DNA of 64,000 bases. Source: Chitinophaga flava. GTDB taxonomy: Bacteria > Bacteroidota > Bacteroidia > Chitinophagales > Chitinophagaceae. Numbering within the stretch: position 1 is the stretch's first letter; every line of letters starts with the position of its first letter. Below are positions 8,251 through 17,133 of the stretch, piece by piece. The notes beneath the pieces are model-generated. The model was given only the letters and a program-made list of their open reading frames with translations. It was not told the DNA's origin and made no database searches. The DNA lies in NCBI RefSeq assembly GCF_003308995.1, contig NZ_QFFJ01000001.1, positions 3,906,001 through 3,970,000 on the forward strand, read 5' to 3'. A program made the position numbers and the translations under genes.

Positions 8251-9465
8251 CCCTTTGACGGCCAACAGTAATTCCAGATCTGTATACTTCAGTTTGAATT
8301 TTTCACTGAGATGGTAGTTGGTGAGGGCACCTTTATAGAGGTAAATACCATTTCTGATACCCCGTTTGATCCATACGAGATTTTCGAATCCGCCATCATC
8401 AGCTGCTTCAATGAGCAGGGGCATCAGTACATTGCTGATAGCTTCTGAGGCAGTGCGGGCGAAGCCGGAAGGGATATTGGGTACGCAGTAGTGTACTACG
8501 TCATACTTTTTGAATACCGGATTTTCGTGGCTGGTGATCTCGGAGGTTTCGAAGCAACCGCCGCGGTCTATGCTGACATCTACGATCACAGATCCTGCTT
8601 TCATATTGCTCACCATGGATTCGGTGACAACGATGGGGGTACGGCCGCTCTGGGAAGATAAGGCTCCCACGGCTACATCGGCGTTGCGCAGTTGTTCGGC
8701 CAGCACTTTGGGCTGGATCACAGATGTGAAGACCCGGACACCGATATTGTTCTGCAGCCTTTTAAGTTTGTAGATATTGTTGTCGAATACTTTCACAGAA
8801 GCACCCAGTGCCATCGCGGTGCGGGCTGCAAACTCCCCTACGATACCGGCCCCGATGATCACCACTTTGGTAGGTGGGATACCGGTGATGCCGCCCAGGA
8901 GAATACCCTTACCTTTATTGCCATTGCTCAGGTACTGACCGGCGATGAGCATGACAGCGCCGCCGGCAATTTCACTCATGGCCCTTACAATAGGGTAGGT
9001 GCCTGCATCGTCTTTCAGGTTTTCAAAAGAGAGCAGGGTGATGCGTTTGTCCATCATTTTCTGTACCTGGGGCGCTTTCAGGGCTGCCAGGTGGATGGGC
9101 GATATGATGATCTGGTGCGGGTGGAGTAGTTCAATTTCTTCGTCATTCAGTGGGGCTGACTTGACGATGATCTCCGCTTTGAACACTTCTTTTTTATCAT
9201 ACACGATCTCGGCACCGGCTTCTGAGTAGTCGGTATCATAGTAATGTGATCCGTCGCCAGCTTTATGTTCTACCACTATATGATGTCCGTGTGCGGCCAG
9301 GATGCTTACTGCGTCGGGCGTCAGGGCAATACGGTTTTCCTGGAAGGAGTTTTCCTTTGGGATACCGATGTACAAACGGGAATTTTTTTGTGGGATATCC
9401 AGCGTTTCTTCCAGTGGTGAATAAGTAAAGCCAGCACTCACTACAGGTTTTTGCCTTTGCTCCAT
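8248..9465 (-). CDS. ald: Alanine dehydrogenase
   Basis: A 405-residue NAD-dependent enzyme that interconverts alanine and pyruvate plus ammonia. The N-terminal half carries the PKE and ENRIALTP motifs (residues about 35-55). The NAD-binding domain has the Rossmann motif VVIIGAGIVGEFAARTA and the family signature VDVSIDRGGCFETS. It is about 30 residues longer than the bacterial Ald norm because of an N-terminal extension that Bacteroidota homologues share. It lies 41 bases downstream of tsaE on the same strand, so the two may be cotranscribed. Its stop codon is embedded in the composite repeat. Confidence 0.93.
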   Translation of the reverse strand: MEQRQKPVVSAGFTYSPLEETLDIPQKNSRLYIGIPKENSFQENRIALTPDAVSILAAHGHHIVVEHKAGDGSHYYDTDYSEAGAEIVYDKKEVFKAEIIVKSAPLNDEEIELLHPHQIIISPIHLAALKAPQVQKMMDKRITLLSFENLKDDAGTYPIVRAMSEIAGGAVMLIAGQYLSNGNKGKGILLGGITGIPPTKVVIIGAGIVGEFAARTAMALGASVKVFDNNIYKLKRLQNNIGVRVFTSVIQPKVLAEQLRNADVAVGALSSQSGRTPIVVTESMVSNMKAGSVIVDVSIDRGGCFETSEITSHENPVFKKYDVVHYCVPNIPSGFARTASEAISNVLMPLLIEAADDGGFENLVWIKRGIRNGIYLYKGALTNYHLSEKFKLKYTDLELLLAVKG

Positions 9466-9506
9466 ATACGCTTCAATATTATTTTCTGTGATTAAGTAAA
9501 GATACG

Positions 9507-9944
9507 CTATTTGTCAGATGCAGCGATTTCGCGAAGTACCCTTTTTTGATCGGGGAGTACTTCCAGCTGAAGATGGACCGTATCAGGAGGCAGGAGCGGG
9601 GCTATCACGTCGGGCCATTCCACGAAGCTGATGGCGTCCTGGTAGAGTGTGTCTTCCACGCCGGCGCTGATAGCATCGTTCTCATCCTTTAACCGGTAGA
9701 GGTCGAGATGATAAATACGGCGGGGGCGTCCCTGCGGATCGAGGTAGCCATATTCGTTGATGATGGAGAAAGTGGGACTTGCCGTAGCGTCGGCTACGCC
9801 TTTGGCCGCGCAAAGGGCCTTGATCATGGTTGTTTTCCCGGCACCCATAGGGCCGTTAAGCGTAAATACCTGTTTATCGCCAAAGTATTCCCAGAAAGCC
9901 CCTGCTATCTCCGGCAGTTGTTCCAGCGTAAATGTCCATTGCAT
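9507..9944 (-). CDS. tsaE: tRNA threonylcarbamoyladenosine biosynthesis ATPase TsaE
   Basis: A 145-residue P-loop ATPase of the TsaB-TsaD-TsaE complex that makes t6A37 in tRNAs reading ANN codons. The Walker A box GPMGAGKTT lies at about residues 32-40, with the following ASPTFSIINEY and HLDLYRL motifs and the SFVEWPD motif near the C-terminus. The start was set at ATG 9942-9944 (MQWTFTLEQLPE); the longer frame needs a TTG at 9977 and adds 11 poorly conserved residues. It is divergent from the copper ATPase. Confidence 0.93.
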   Translation of the reverse strand: MQWTFTLEQLPEIAGAFWEYFGDKQVFTLNGPMGAGKTTMIKALCAAKGVADATASPTFSIINEYGYLDPQGRPRRIYHLDLYRLKDENDAISAGVEDTLYQDAISFVEWPDVIAPLLPPDTVHLQLEVLPDQKRVLREIAASDK

Positions 9945-10045
9945 CAGCAAATTTATGAATTTGAATGGTCGGCCCAAAAAATCCCGGAATCATGAAATTC
10001 CTTAATTAAAATGAGTCGCTGTTGCATTAATATTTACACCCCTTT

Positions 10046-10067
10046 AAGGTACCTTCCGGTACCTTTG
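10046..10067 (+). promoter_or_regulatory. Palindrome overlapping a -7 box upstream of the copper ATPase gene
   Basis: AAGGTACC (10046-10053) and GGTACCTT (10058-10065) are perfect inverted repeats around TTCC. The right half overlaps TACCTTTG (10060-10067), which fits the Bacteroidota -7 consensus TAnnTTTG. The ATG is 22 bases further on. No good -33 box is seen, as in promoters that need an activator bound to the spacer. A metal-responsive regulator site is plausible but not shown. Confidence 0.5.
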
Positions 10068-10089
10068 CAAAAGGAAAAAAGGAAACACC

Positions 10090-12192
10090 ATGACATCAAT
10101 CAGCTGCAAAGTGGAGGGGATGCATTGTACCAATTGTGCACTCAGCGTATCCCGCTACCTCGAGAAAAAAGGTATGGAAAATGTCAATGTCAGCTTCGCT
10201 ACGGAAGAGGTGAGTTTCACCGCTCCCGCCGGCGCCGACTCCGCAGTAGTGCTGGAAGGCATCAACCACCTCGGTTTCCGCGTAGTGCTGCCAGACCAGG
10301 CGCCCACTCAGGTATCTGTTTTTAATACCCTGACCTTCAAATTCTTCTTTTGCTTAATATTTACCCTGCCCTTATTACTGCATATGTGGGTCGACTGGCA
10401 TTGGCTGCATCAGCCATGGACTCAGTTCTGGCTGACACTGCCGGTATTCCTGATGGGATTATGGCACTTCGGTAAAAGCGCCATCCGTTCTATTATGAAC
10501 CGTATGGCCAATATGGACGTACTGGTGACCCTCGGTGCCAGCGCTGCCTTTGTGTACAGCCTCATCGGCACCATCGTAATGGGCAACCCCGAATACATGT
10601 TTTATGAGACCACAGCGGCTATCATCACCCTGGTATTCCTGGGCAATCTCCTGGAAGAAAAATCGGTGAAACAAACCACTTCTGCCATTGCAGAACTGGC
10701 TGGCATGCAGGTGACCACCGCCCGGCTCATCAATACGGACCATGGGCATGAACATATCAACGAAGTAGACAATCGTATCCTCCGTCCTGGCGACTGTGTA
10801 CTGGTCAATACCGGGGATAAAATCCCTATGGACGGCACTATCTACTGGGGTAGCGCACATATCAACGAATCCATGATCACCGGTGAAAGCGAACCTGTCA
10901 GCAAAAAGGAAAAAGACAAGGTGATAGGCGGTACCATCCTGGAAGAAGGCAGCATCAAGGTTTATATCACCGCCACAGGCAAAGACACCGTGTTGTCTTA
11001 CATCATAGAACTGGTAAAACAGGCCCAGCAGGACAAACCGCCCATGCAGCGGCTGGCAGACCGTATCAGCGCCATTTTTGTGCCGCTGGTGCTGAGTATC
11101 GCTATCATCACCTTCCTGGGCTGGTACTTTATAGGACATACTTCGCTGGCTACGGCTATGATGCGGAGCGTGGCCGTACTGGTGATCGCCTGTCCCTGTG
11201 CAATGGGGCTGGCTACGCCTGCTGCCGTTATGGTAGGACTGGGACGTGCCGCCAGGCATGGTATCCTGATCAAAGGCGGGCATACACTGGAACTGTTCAA
11301 AAATATCAAACAGGTAGTATTCGATAAAACCGGTACACTCACCACCGGAAAACTGGTACTGCATAATTACCACAGCTCCCTGGAGGATATGGCTTTCCGG
11401 AAGATCGTATACAGCCTGGAAAAATATTCGTCTCACCCGATAGCCCGCTCTGTGGCCGCTATGTGGAAATCAGCCGGAGAAGTGCCCCTGCAGCAGGTAA
11501 GGGAACACAAAGGCCTCGGCATGCGTGCCAAAGACCAGGAAGGCAACGAATGGCAGCTGGGATCCTTTCGCATGGCTGCCGGTGTAACACAGGATGACAG
11601 CCATAACCTCTACCTCCTTCGCAATGGTGTACTCATGGGATGGCTCGACTTCACCGATGAAATACGGCCGGAAGCAGATACAGTCATCCGTCAGCTGAAA
11701 GAAGCGGGTATCAAACCGATATTGCTGAGTGGTGATACCAGCCGCAAATGCCAGGAGCTGGCTGCAGCACTGGGTATCACTGAAGTGTATGCTGAACAGT
11801 CACCCCAGCAGAAGCTGCAACAGATTGACCGTTTAATGCAAACGGCTCCCACCGCCATGGTGGGCGATGGTATCAACGATGCCCCGGCCCTCTCCAAAGC
11901 TACCATTGGTATCTCTCTGAGTGATGCTACCCAGGTGGCCATGCAGAGCGCCAATGTGGTGCTGTTGAATAATCATCTGGGCTCACTGCCGCTGGCATTA
12001 GGTCTTGGCAAACATACCTATCTCACCATCAAACAGAATCTTTTCTGGGCCTTTATTTACAATGTGGTAGCCATTCCGGTGGCCGCGCTGGGCTTTTTAA
12101 ATCCTATCGTGGGAGCCGGTGTGATGGGCCTTTCCGATGTGGTGCTGGCGGTCAATTCAGTACGCCTGCGATATAAGAACGTGTTGCATTGA
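10090..12192 (+). CDS. copA: Copper-type heavy-metal P1B ATPase (CopA-like)
   Basis: A 700-residue metal-exporting P-type ATPase of the cytoplasmic membrane. One N-terminal heavy-metal-associated domain carries GMHCTNC (Cys13, Cys16). The membrane metal site is Cys368-Pro-Cys370 in CPCAMGLATP, the phosphorylated aspartate is Asp412 in DKTGTLT, and the hinge is GDGINDAPAL. The CPC plus a C-terminal N…MGLSDV-type segment favours Cu(I), although Ag(I) is also possible. A palindrome overlaps its promoter, consistent with metal-responsive control. No chaperone or regulator gene is adjacent. The start ATG at 10090 follows an A/G-rich stretch. Confidence 0.92.
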   Translation: MTSISCKVEGMHCTNCALSVSRYLEKKGMENVNVSFATEEVSFTAPAGADSAVVLEGINHLGFRVVLPDQAPTQVSVFNTLTFKFFFCLIFTLPLLLHMWVDWHWLHQPWTQFWLTLPVFLMGLWHFGKSAIRSIMNRMANMDVLVTLGASAAFVYSLIGTIVMGNPEYMFYETTAAIITLVFLGNLLEEKSVKQTTSAIAELAGMQVTTARLINTDHGHEHINEVDNRILRPGDCVLVNTGDKIPMDGTIYWGSAHINESMITGESEPVSKKEKDKVIGGTILEEGSIKVYITATGKDTVLSYIIELVKQAQQDKPPMQRLADRISAIFVPLVLSIAIITFLGWYFIGHTSLATAMMRSVAVLVIACPCAMGLATPAAVMVGLGRAARHGILIKGGHTLELFKNIKQVVFDKTGTLTTGKLVLHNYHSSLEDMAFRKIVYSLEKYSSHPIARSVAAMWKSAGEVPLQQVREHKGLGMRAKDQEGNEWQLGSFRMAAGVTQDDSHNLYLLRNGVLMGWLDFTDEIRPEADTVIRQLKEAGIKPILLSGDTSRKCQELAAALGITEVYAEQSPQQKLQQIDRLMQTAPTAMVGDGINDAPALSKATIGISLSDATQVAMQSANVVLLNNHLGSLPLALGLGKHTYLTIKQNLFWAFIYNVVAIPVAALGFLNPIVGAGVMGLSDVVLAVNSVRLRYKNVLH

Positions 12193-12198
12193 CACACG

Positions 12199-12237
12199 AA
12201 TAGTGCGTCGTAAATAGTAAATTGCGGGCGCACTATT
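12199..12237. promoter_or_regulatory. Inverted repeat between copA and the recQ-type gene
   Basis: AATAGTGCG (12199-12207) and CGCACTATT (12229-12237) pair perfectly around a 21-base loop, directly before the likely TTG start of the helicase at 12249. It could end copA transcription, shape the helicase leader, or bind a dimeric regulator. There is no strong T-run after it. Confidence 0.4.
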
Positions 12238-12248
12238 TGTACAAAGCT

Positions 12249-14150
12249 TTGAGCACACCCGTAGCCATACTACAGCAATACTGGGGTTACAGCCAGTTCC
12301 GCGCATTACAGGAAGATATTATCAACAGTATCCTGGCAGGCCAGGATACCCTTGCTTTGTTACCCACAGGCGGCGGTAAGTCTATCTGTTTTCAGGTACC
12401 TGCCATGATGAAACCGGGGCTCTGTCTCGTGATCACACCGCTGATCGCTTTGATGAAAGACCAGGTGGCCAACCTCAAACGGAAAGGCATCTCTGCTTAT
12501 TCCATCTACTCCGGTATGTTGTATAAAGATGTGGAACGTGTGCTGGAAGCAGCTCGCAGAGGAGGATGTAAATTTCTGTATGTATCGCCGGAACGCCTGC
12601 AAAGCAAACTTTTTCAGACTTATTGTGATGGACTGCCGGTAAACCTGATTGCGGTAGATGAAGCCCACTGTATCTCCCAGTGGGGATATGATTTCCGGCC
12701 TGCCTATCTGAAAATAGCGGATATCCGCAGTTTTTTCCCTGACACGCCTGTACTGGCACTTACAGCATCTGCCACCCCCAGGGTACAGACAGATATCTGT
12801 GATAAACTGCTGATGAATGAGGCAAAGGTGTTTACCAAAAGTTTTACCCGTGCCAACCTTTCCTACAGCGTGTTGGAAGAAGCCACCAAAATTGATAAAG
12901 TAAAACATATCCTGGACCGTGTGCCCGGATGCGGTATCGTATACTGCCGTAACCGCAAACGGACCAAGGAAATCGCTACGCTGCTGCAGTTGCAGGGAAT
13001 ACCCGCCAGCTACTATCATGCCGGCCTGCCACAGGCCGAACGCGCCGCCAGGCAGGAAGCCTGGATCAATAACGAAACCCGTATCATGGTGTGTACTAAC
13101 GCTTTTGGCATGGGCATCGACAAGCCGGATGTGCGGGTGGTGGTGCATTACGATATCCCTGATGGTCTGGAAGCTTATTATCAGGAAGCAGGTCGTGCCG
13201 GCCGTGATGAACAGAAGGCCTACGCCGTACTGCTCTACAATGAAGGGGAACTGGCGGAAATGCAGGAACGTATTGCGTTGCAGTTCCCTACACAGGAGCA
13301 GGTACGCGAAGTATACCAGTGTATTGTCAACTATCTGCAAGTACCTGTTGGTAGTGCGGAAGGTGTGTATTTTGACTTTGATATCAACGAATTTGCCCGC
13401 ACTTTTCAGTTGAACCTCACCATGGTGTACAGTGCTGTAAAACTGCTGGAGCAGGAAGAAGTATTACAACTGAGTGAAAGTGTGTTCCTCCCTTCCCGGG
13501 TGGAGTTTGTGACCAACAAGGAATCCCTGTACGCTTTTGAAAGCGCTTATCCTGTATTGGAAGAAATCATCAAGGTATTGCTGCGTACCTATGAAGGTAT
13601 TTTTGATCATTCGGTACCTGTTTACGAACGGCAGATCGGTAGGATCATGTATATGGAAGATGATGATATTGCTGCACAGCTGCAACAGCTTCATCAGTAT
13701 GGCATTATTCACTACCAGGCCCGTCGCGACGAGCCACAGCTTTGTTTCTTACAGGAAAGAGTGTCTTCTTCCCAGCTACGGATCAATATGGCGCGGGTAG
13801 AGGTGAGGAAAAAAGCCTATACAGACAGGCTTGCGGCCATGTTTGCGTATGCCCGTCACGGTGAGATATGCCGTACGCAGCAGCTGGTGGCTTATTTCGG
13901 AGAAAAAGAAGCTAAACCTTGTGGAGTCTGTGATGTATGTCTGAAGAAGAAATCGGTACCAATGGATGCTGCTATGTTTAAGCGTATATCCGATGACGTT
14001 ATCACGATCTTAAAAAAGCAGCCGCTGTTATTTGCGGATCTTCACCAGCAGCTGGCGGATGTTCGGAGGAACGATCTGATGGCGGTGTTGCAGTTTATGA
14101 ATGAAGAAGGCTTGTTACGTCGTGATGAAGAAGGAAAACTCTGTATTTAA
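12249..14150 (+). CDS. recQ: RecQ-type ATP-dependent DNA helicase
   Basis: A superfamily 2 helicase of about 633 residues that unwinds DNA 3'-5' in repair. Walker A is LLPTGGGKSICFQ, the Walker B-type box is DEAH in DEAHCISQWGYDFRPAY, and motif VI is QEAGRAGRDEQ. A zinc-binding cysteine set (CRTQQ…CGVCDVC) lies near residue 560, and a short winged-helix-like C-terminus follows. No HRDC domain is evident. No ATG precedes the conserved WGYSQFRALQ segment. TTG 12249 gives a start like relatives (STPVAILQQYWGY), and TTG 12222 would add nine residues. It ends at a strong terminator. Confidence 0.9.
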   Translation: MSTPVAILQQYWGYSQFRALQEDIINSILAGQDTLALLPTGGGKSICFQVPAMMKPGLCLVITPLIALMKDQVANLKRKGISAYSIYSGMLYKDVERVLEAARRGGCKFLYVSPERLQSKLFQTYCDGLPVNLIAVDEAHCISQWGYDFRPAYLKIADIRSFFPDTPVLALTASATPRVQTDICDKLLMNEAKVFTKSFTRANLSYSVLEEATKIDKVKHILDRVPGCGIVYCRNRKRTKEIATLLQLQGIPASYYHAGLPQAERAARQEAWINNETRIMVCTNAFGMGIDKPDVRVVVHYDIPDGLEAYYQEAGRAGRDEQKAYAVLLYNEGELAEMQERIALQFPTQEQVREVYQCIVNYLQVPVGSAEGVYFDFDINEFARTFQLNLTMVYSAVKLLEQEEVLQLSESVFLPSRVEFVTNKESLYAFESAYPVLEEIIKVLLRTYEGIFDHSVPVYERQIGRIMYMEDDDIAAQLQQLHQYGIIHYQARRDEPQLCFLQERVSSSQLRINMARVEVRKKAYTDRLAAMFAYARHGEICRTQQLVAYFGEKEAKPCGVCDVCLKKKSVPMDAAMFKRISDDVITILKKQPLLFADLHQQLADVRRNDLMAVLQFMNEEGLLRRDEEGKLCI

Positions 14151-14151
14151 G

Positions 14152-14191
14152 GATTTAGGGATTTATTGGAAATCCAATAAATCCCTAAATC
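14152..14191. terminator. Bidirectional terminator, perfect 40-bp palindrome
   Basis: The arms 14152-14170 and 14173-14191 are perfect 19-bp complements with TTTAGGGATTTATTGG at the core of the left arm, followed by a run of A. The structure lies between the convergent recQ-type and oxidoreductase genes. Confidence 0.8.
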
Positions 14192-14205
14192 AAAAAAACG
14201 CTATA

Positions 14206-15252
14206 TCAGAAATGAATCACTTTGCCTTCTTTACTGCTCTGGAAGGCTGTTTCAATAATCCTGATCACATTTTCTGCATCCCGTGGATTAACCGGATTAG
14301 GCGCATTGTTGGCCAACGCTTCGTATATACCCTGGTAATATTCCATGTAGTTACCGTTGGTGCTGGGTAGAAACTGTTTTACTACTTTGCCATCAATCTC
14401 TGTGTGCAACAGGCCCCATTCGTGTGGTGCTTCTGCGCCCCAGTCAGGGCTGTTAGGAAACAGTCCTCTTTGTAGCTGAGCTTCCTGTATATCAGATTTT
14501 GTTTTGATGAAAGACCCTTTGCGGCCATGTAACTGATAGGAGGGGAGGGCTTCCCTTATGAGGTAACTGCATTTGAGGCGTACCCGCAGGTTATTGTAAT
14601 AAAGCACCAGCTCAAAATAATCATCTACAACAGACTCCTGACGGATGATGCGTATATCAGCCCATACTGCCTGTGGAAAGCCAAACAGTTGCAATGCCTG
14701 ATCGATCAGGTGAGAACCCAGATCGTAGAGGCTACCGGTGCCGGGCAGTGCTTGTTCCTTATGTTTTTTATAGCTCAGTTCTTCCTTAAAGCGGTCGTAG
14801 TGTATTTCTGCTTCCAGGATATCGCCCAGCAGACCGTCGTTGATGACTTTCCGTACGATTTTGAAATCGCTGTCATAGCGGCGGTTGTGATAGACGCTGA
14901 GCAGTAATTTTTTTGAGGCAGCCAGTTCTATGAGGGTCTTAGCCTCTTCGGTATTGACAGTAAACGGTTTTTCCACTATTACGTTTTTACCTGCTTCCAG
15001 AGCGGCTTTTACGTAATCGAAGTGGGTATAGTTGGGAGTGTTGACTACAATCAGTTCCAGCTCTTTGTCTGCCAGCATATCATCAACAGTCGTATATACT
15101 TTGACGTTAGGATACCGTTGTTTTGCCAGGTTTTTGCTGCGTTCCACCACTGCCGTGAATTCAAACCCGGGATTCACATGTATAAAAGGTGCATGGAAAA
15201 CTTGTCCGGACATGCCAAAAGAACAGATGCCCGTTTTGATAACTTTACTCAT
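14206..15252 (-). CDS. Gfo/Idh/MocA family NAD(P)-dependent oxidoreductase
   Basis: A 348-residue oxidoreductase with an N-terminal Rossmann domain (TGICSFGMSGQVFHAPFI, where GxxGxxxHxPF is typical of the YdgJ/scyllo-inositol-dehydrogenase-like branch) and the signature EKPFTVN at about residues 95-101. A C-terminal α/β substrate domain contains the catalytic-region YDLGSHLIDQ. The substrate is probably a sugar, inositol or a derivative, but it cannot be named. The start was set at MSKVIKTG (15252), because the longer frame adds a hydrophobic non-homologous extension. It lies 159 bases downstream of the HerA-like gene on the same strand. Confidence 0.88.
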   Translation of the reverse strand: MSKVIKTGICSFGMSGQVFHAPFIHVNPGFEFTAVVERSKNLAKQRYPNVKVYTTVDDMLADKELELIVVNTPNYTHFDYVKAALEAGKNVIVEKPFTVNTEEAKTLIELAASKKLLLSVYHNRRYDSDFKIVRKVINDGLLGDILEAEIHYDRFKEELSYKKHKEQALPGTGSLYDLGSHLIDQALQLFGFPQAVWADIRIIRQESVVDDYFELVLYYNNLRVRLKCSYLIREALPSYQLHGRKGSFIKTKSDIQEAQLQRGLFPNSPDWGAEAPHEWGLLHTEIDGKVVKQFLPSTNGNYMEYYQGIYEALANNAPNPVNPRDAENVIRIIETAFQSSKEGKVIHF

Positions 15253-15411
15253 AATTATTTTCCTCAGGATTAGGCTAATTAGATTGATTCTCAGGATTAA
15301 AATATAAAAAAACAATCAGTTTTTCTGCATCTTCCTTCTATTCTTCTCAAAGATCATCTGTGCAAAACTCTTCGCTATCAGGAGAATCATCCACATCAGG
15401 ACAATCACCGT

Positions 15412-16962
15412 TTAGAACCAACTGCTTTTCTTGCTTCTGCCACCCAGTCCCAGCGCACCCAGCAGGCTGCGGGTGATAACGTTGGCGGCTGTACGGCCGG
15501 CCTGTTTCATGGCGGAGCTTTCCATCACCTGTTCAAAGACGCTTTTTTCCGGTTTGCCTTTACCGGACTGGCTACTGGCTGTGGTAGCGGCGGCCGTTTT
15601 GTCGGCAGCTTCCTGTAGTTTGGCGTTGAGTATTTCGTAGGCGCTTTCGTTATCGATGGTTTCGGCGTACTTTTTTACGAGTTTGGAATTATTAACGAGG
15701 GTGTCTACTTCAGCGTCTGTGAGCACATCCATGCGGGAGCGTGGAGTGACCAGCATGGTAGCTGCGAGTGGTGTAGGCACGCCTTTTTCGTTGAGGCAGG
15801 TGATAAGTGCTTCACCGATACCGATCTGAGTGAGTAGTTCATCTGTTTTGTAGAAATCGGAAAGCGGGTAGTTTTCTGCAGTTTGTTTGATGGTTTTACG
15901 GTCGTTGGCGGTGAAGGCACGCAGGGCATGTTGTACTTTGAGGCCTAGTTGCCCGAGCACGGAGGCGGGGACATCCATGGGATTTTGTGTACAGAAGAAG
16001 ATGCCTACACCTTTGGATCGTATCAGTTTGATAATGGTATCAATTTGTTTGAGTAAGGCGTCGCTGGCTTCGTTGAAGATGAGGTGTGCTTCATCGATGA
16101 ACATGACCAGTTTGGGTTTGTCCAGATCTCCTTCTTCGGGCAGGGTGGCATACAGCTCTGCCAGGAGGCTGAGCATGAAGGTGGAGAAGAGTTTGGGTCT
16201 GTCCTGTATATCACTGACTCTGAGGATAGATACGATACCGCGGCCGTCATCGCTGATGCGCATCAGGTCGTCCACTTCAAAGGATTTTTCACCGAAGAAG
16301 AGGTCTGCACCTTGTTGTTCGAGTTCTATCACTTTACGGAGGATGGTGCCGGTAGAAGTGGTGGATATTTTACCGTAATCTTTTTCCAGATCTGCTTTTC
16401 CTTCGTCGCTGGCGTATTGCAGCACTTTTTTAAAGTCTTTGAGGTCGAGCAGAGGCAGTTTATTATCGTCGCAGTATTTAAACAGCATGGATACCAGGCC
16501 GGCCTGCGTATCGTTGAGTTCCAGTATTTTAGACAGCAGAATGGGGCCAAACTCGCTGGTGGTAGCGCGCAGGCGTACTCCTTTTTCCTGGCTGAGCGAC
16601 AACAGTTCTGCCGGGTAGGCGGCGGGCGACCAGGTGCCGCCTATTTTCTGATACCGTTCCTGTATTTTGGGGTTGTCGGTACCTGCGGCTGCGATACCGC
16701 TAAGGTCACCTTTGATATCCATCAGCAATACCGGGATGCTGGCGTCGCTAAGGCCTTCGGCAATAACCTGCAGGGTTTTGGTTTTCCCTGTGCCGGTAGC
16801 GCCGGCAATCAGACCATGTCTGTTCATCATTTTTAATGGCAGGTATACATCTGCGCCACTGATCACTTCACCATCCAGCATTGCGCATCCCAACTTGAAA
16901 TGCTCGCCTTTAAATGTATAGCCGTTCTTGATTGATTCCAGAAATGCTTCTTTATTGGCCAT
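15412..16962 (-). CDS. HerA/DUF853-type ATP-binding protein (YjgR-like)
   Basis: A 516-residue AAA-like ATPase of the DUF853 family, related to the HerA/FtsK DNA-pumping ATPases. Walker A is GATGTGKTKTLQ (about residues 53-64), followed by LLMDIKGDLSG. Walker B is KLVMFIDEAHLIF, and the sensor segment is GIFFCTQNPMDVP. The C-terminus has a low-complexity Ala/Thr stretch (about 455-470) and ends in GLGGRSKKSSWF. Its role is not settled; relatives are thought to act on DNA or as oligomeric motors. It is the last gene of a minus-strand run, and its 3' flank carries decayed copies of the composite repeat motif. Confidence 0.85.
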   Translation of the reverse strand: MANKEAFLESIKNGYTFKGEHFKLGCAMLDGEVISGADVYLPLKMMNRHGLIAGATGTGKTKTLQVIAEGLSDASIPVLLMDIKGDLSGIAAAGTDNPKIQERYQKIGGTWSPAAYPAELLSLSQEKGVRLRATTSEFGPILLSKILELNDTQAGLVSMLFKYCDDNKLPLLDLKDFKKVLQYASDEGKADLEKDYGKISTTSTGTILRKVIELEQQGADLFFGEKSFEVDDLMRISDDGRGIVSILRVSDIQDRPKLFSTFMLSLLAELYATLPEEGDLDKPKLVMFIDEAHLIFNEASDALLKQIDTIIKLIRSKGVGIFFCTQNPMDVPASVLGQLGLKVQHALRAFTANDRKTIKQTAENYPLSDFYKTDELLTQIGIGEALITCLNEKGVPTPLAATMLVTPRSRMDVLTDAEVDTLVNNSKLVKKYAETIDNESAYEILNAKLQEAADKTAAATTASSQSGKGKPEKSVFEQVMESSAMKQAGRTAANVITRSLLGALGLGGRSKKSSWF

Positions 16963-17075
16963 GGTGTAATATGTTTTTTATGAAGATAACAAAAACCAGG
17001 TGCAATCCCTGCCATTTGGCGGCAGTCGTTGAATTTAATCTACTGATAATATAATCAAAAACTGCTGCGCATCAA

Positions 17076-17105
17076 AAAGGGCTGTCTCAATAGAAACAGC
17101 CCTTT
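17076..17105 (-). terminator. Intrinsic terminator of the GroES-like gene
   Basis: On the minus strand, AAAGGGCTGT and ACAGCCCTTT form a 10-bp stem with an eight- to ten-base loop followed by TTTTTGAT. It lies 28 bases past the GroES-like stop and before the HerA-like gene. Confidence 0.75.
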
Positions 17106-17133
17106 CAATATCTGCAAAAAAAATGATCAGCGT

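Noticed and set aside
10459..11436. A 325-residue minus-strand frame inside copA.
   Set aside because: It is antisense to conserved P-type ATPase motifs; His/Gln-rich nonsense with no domain.
12360..13340. A 326-residue minus-strand frame inside the recQ-type gene.
   Set aside because: It is antisense to helicase motifs and resembles no protein.
16084..16836. A 250-residue plus-strand frame inside the HerA-like gene.
   Set aside because: Shadow of the ATPase gene on the other strand; no recognisable features.
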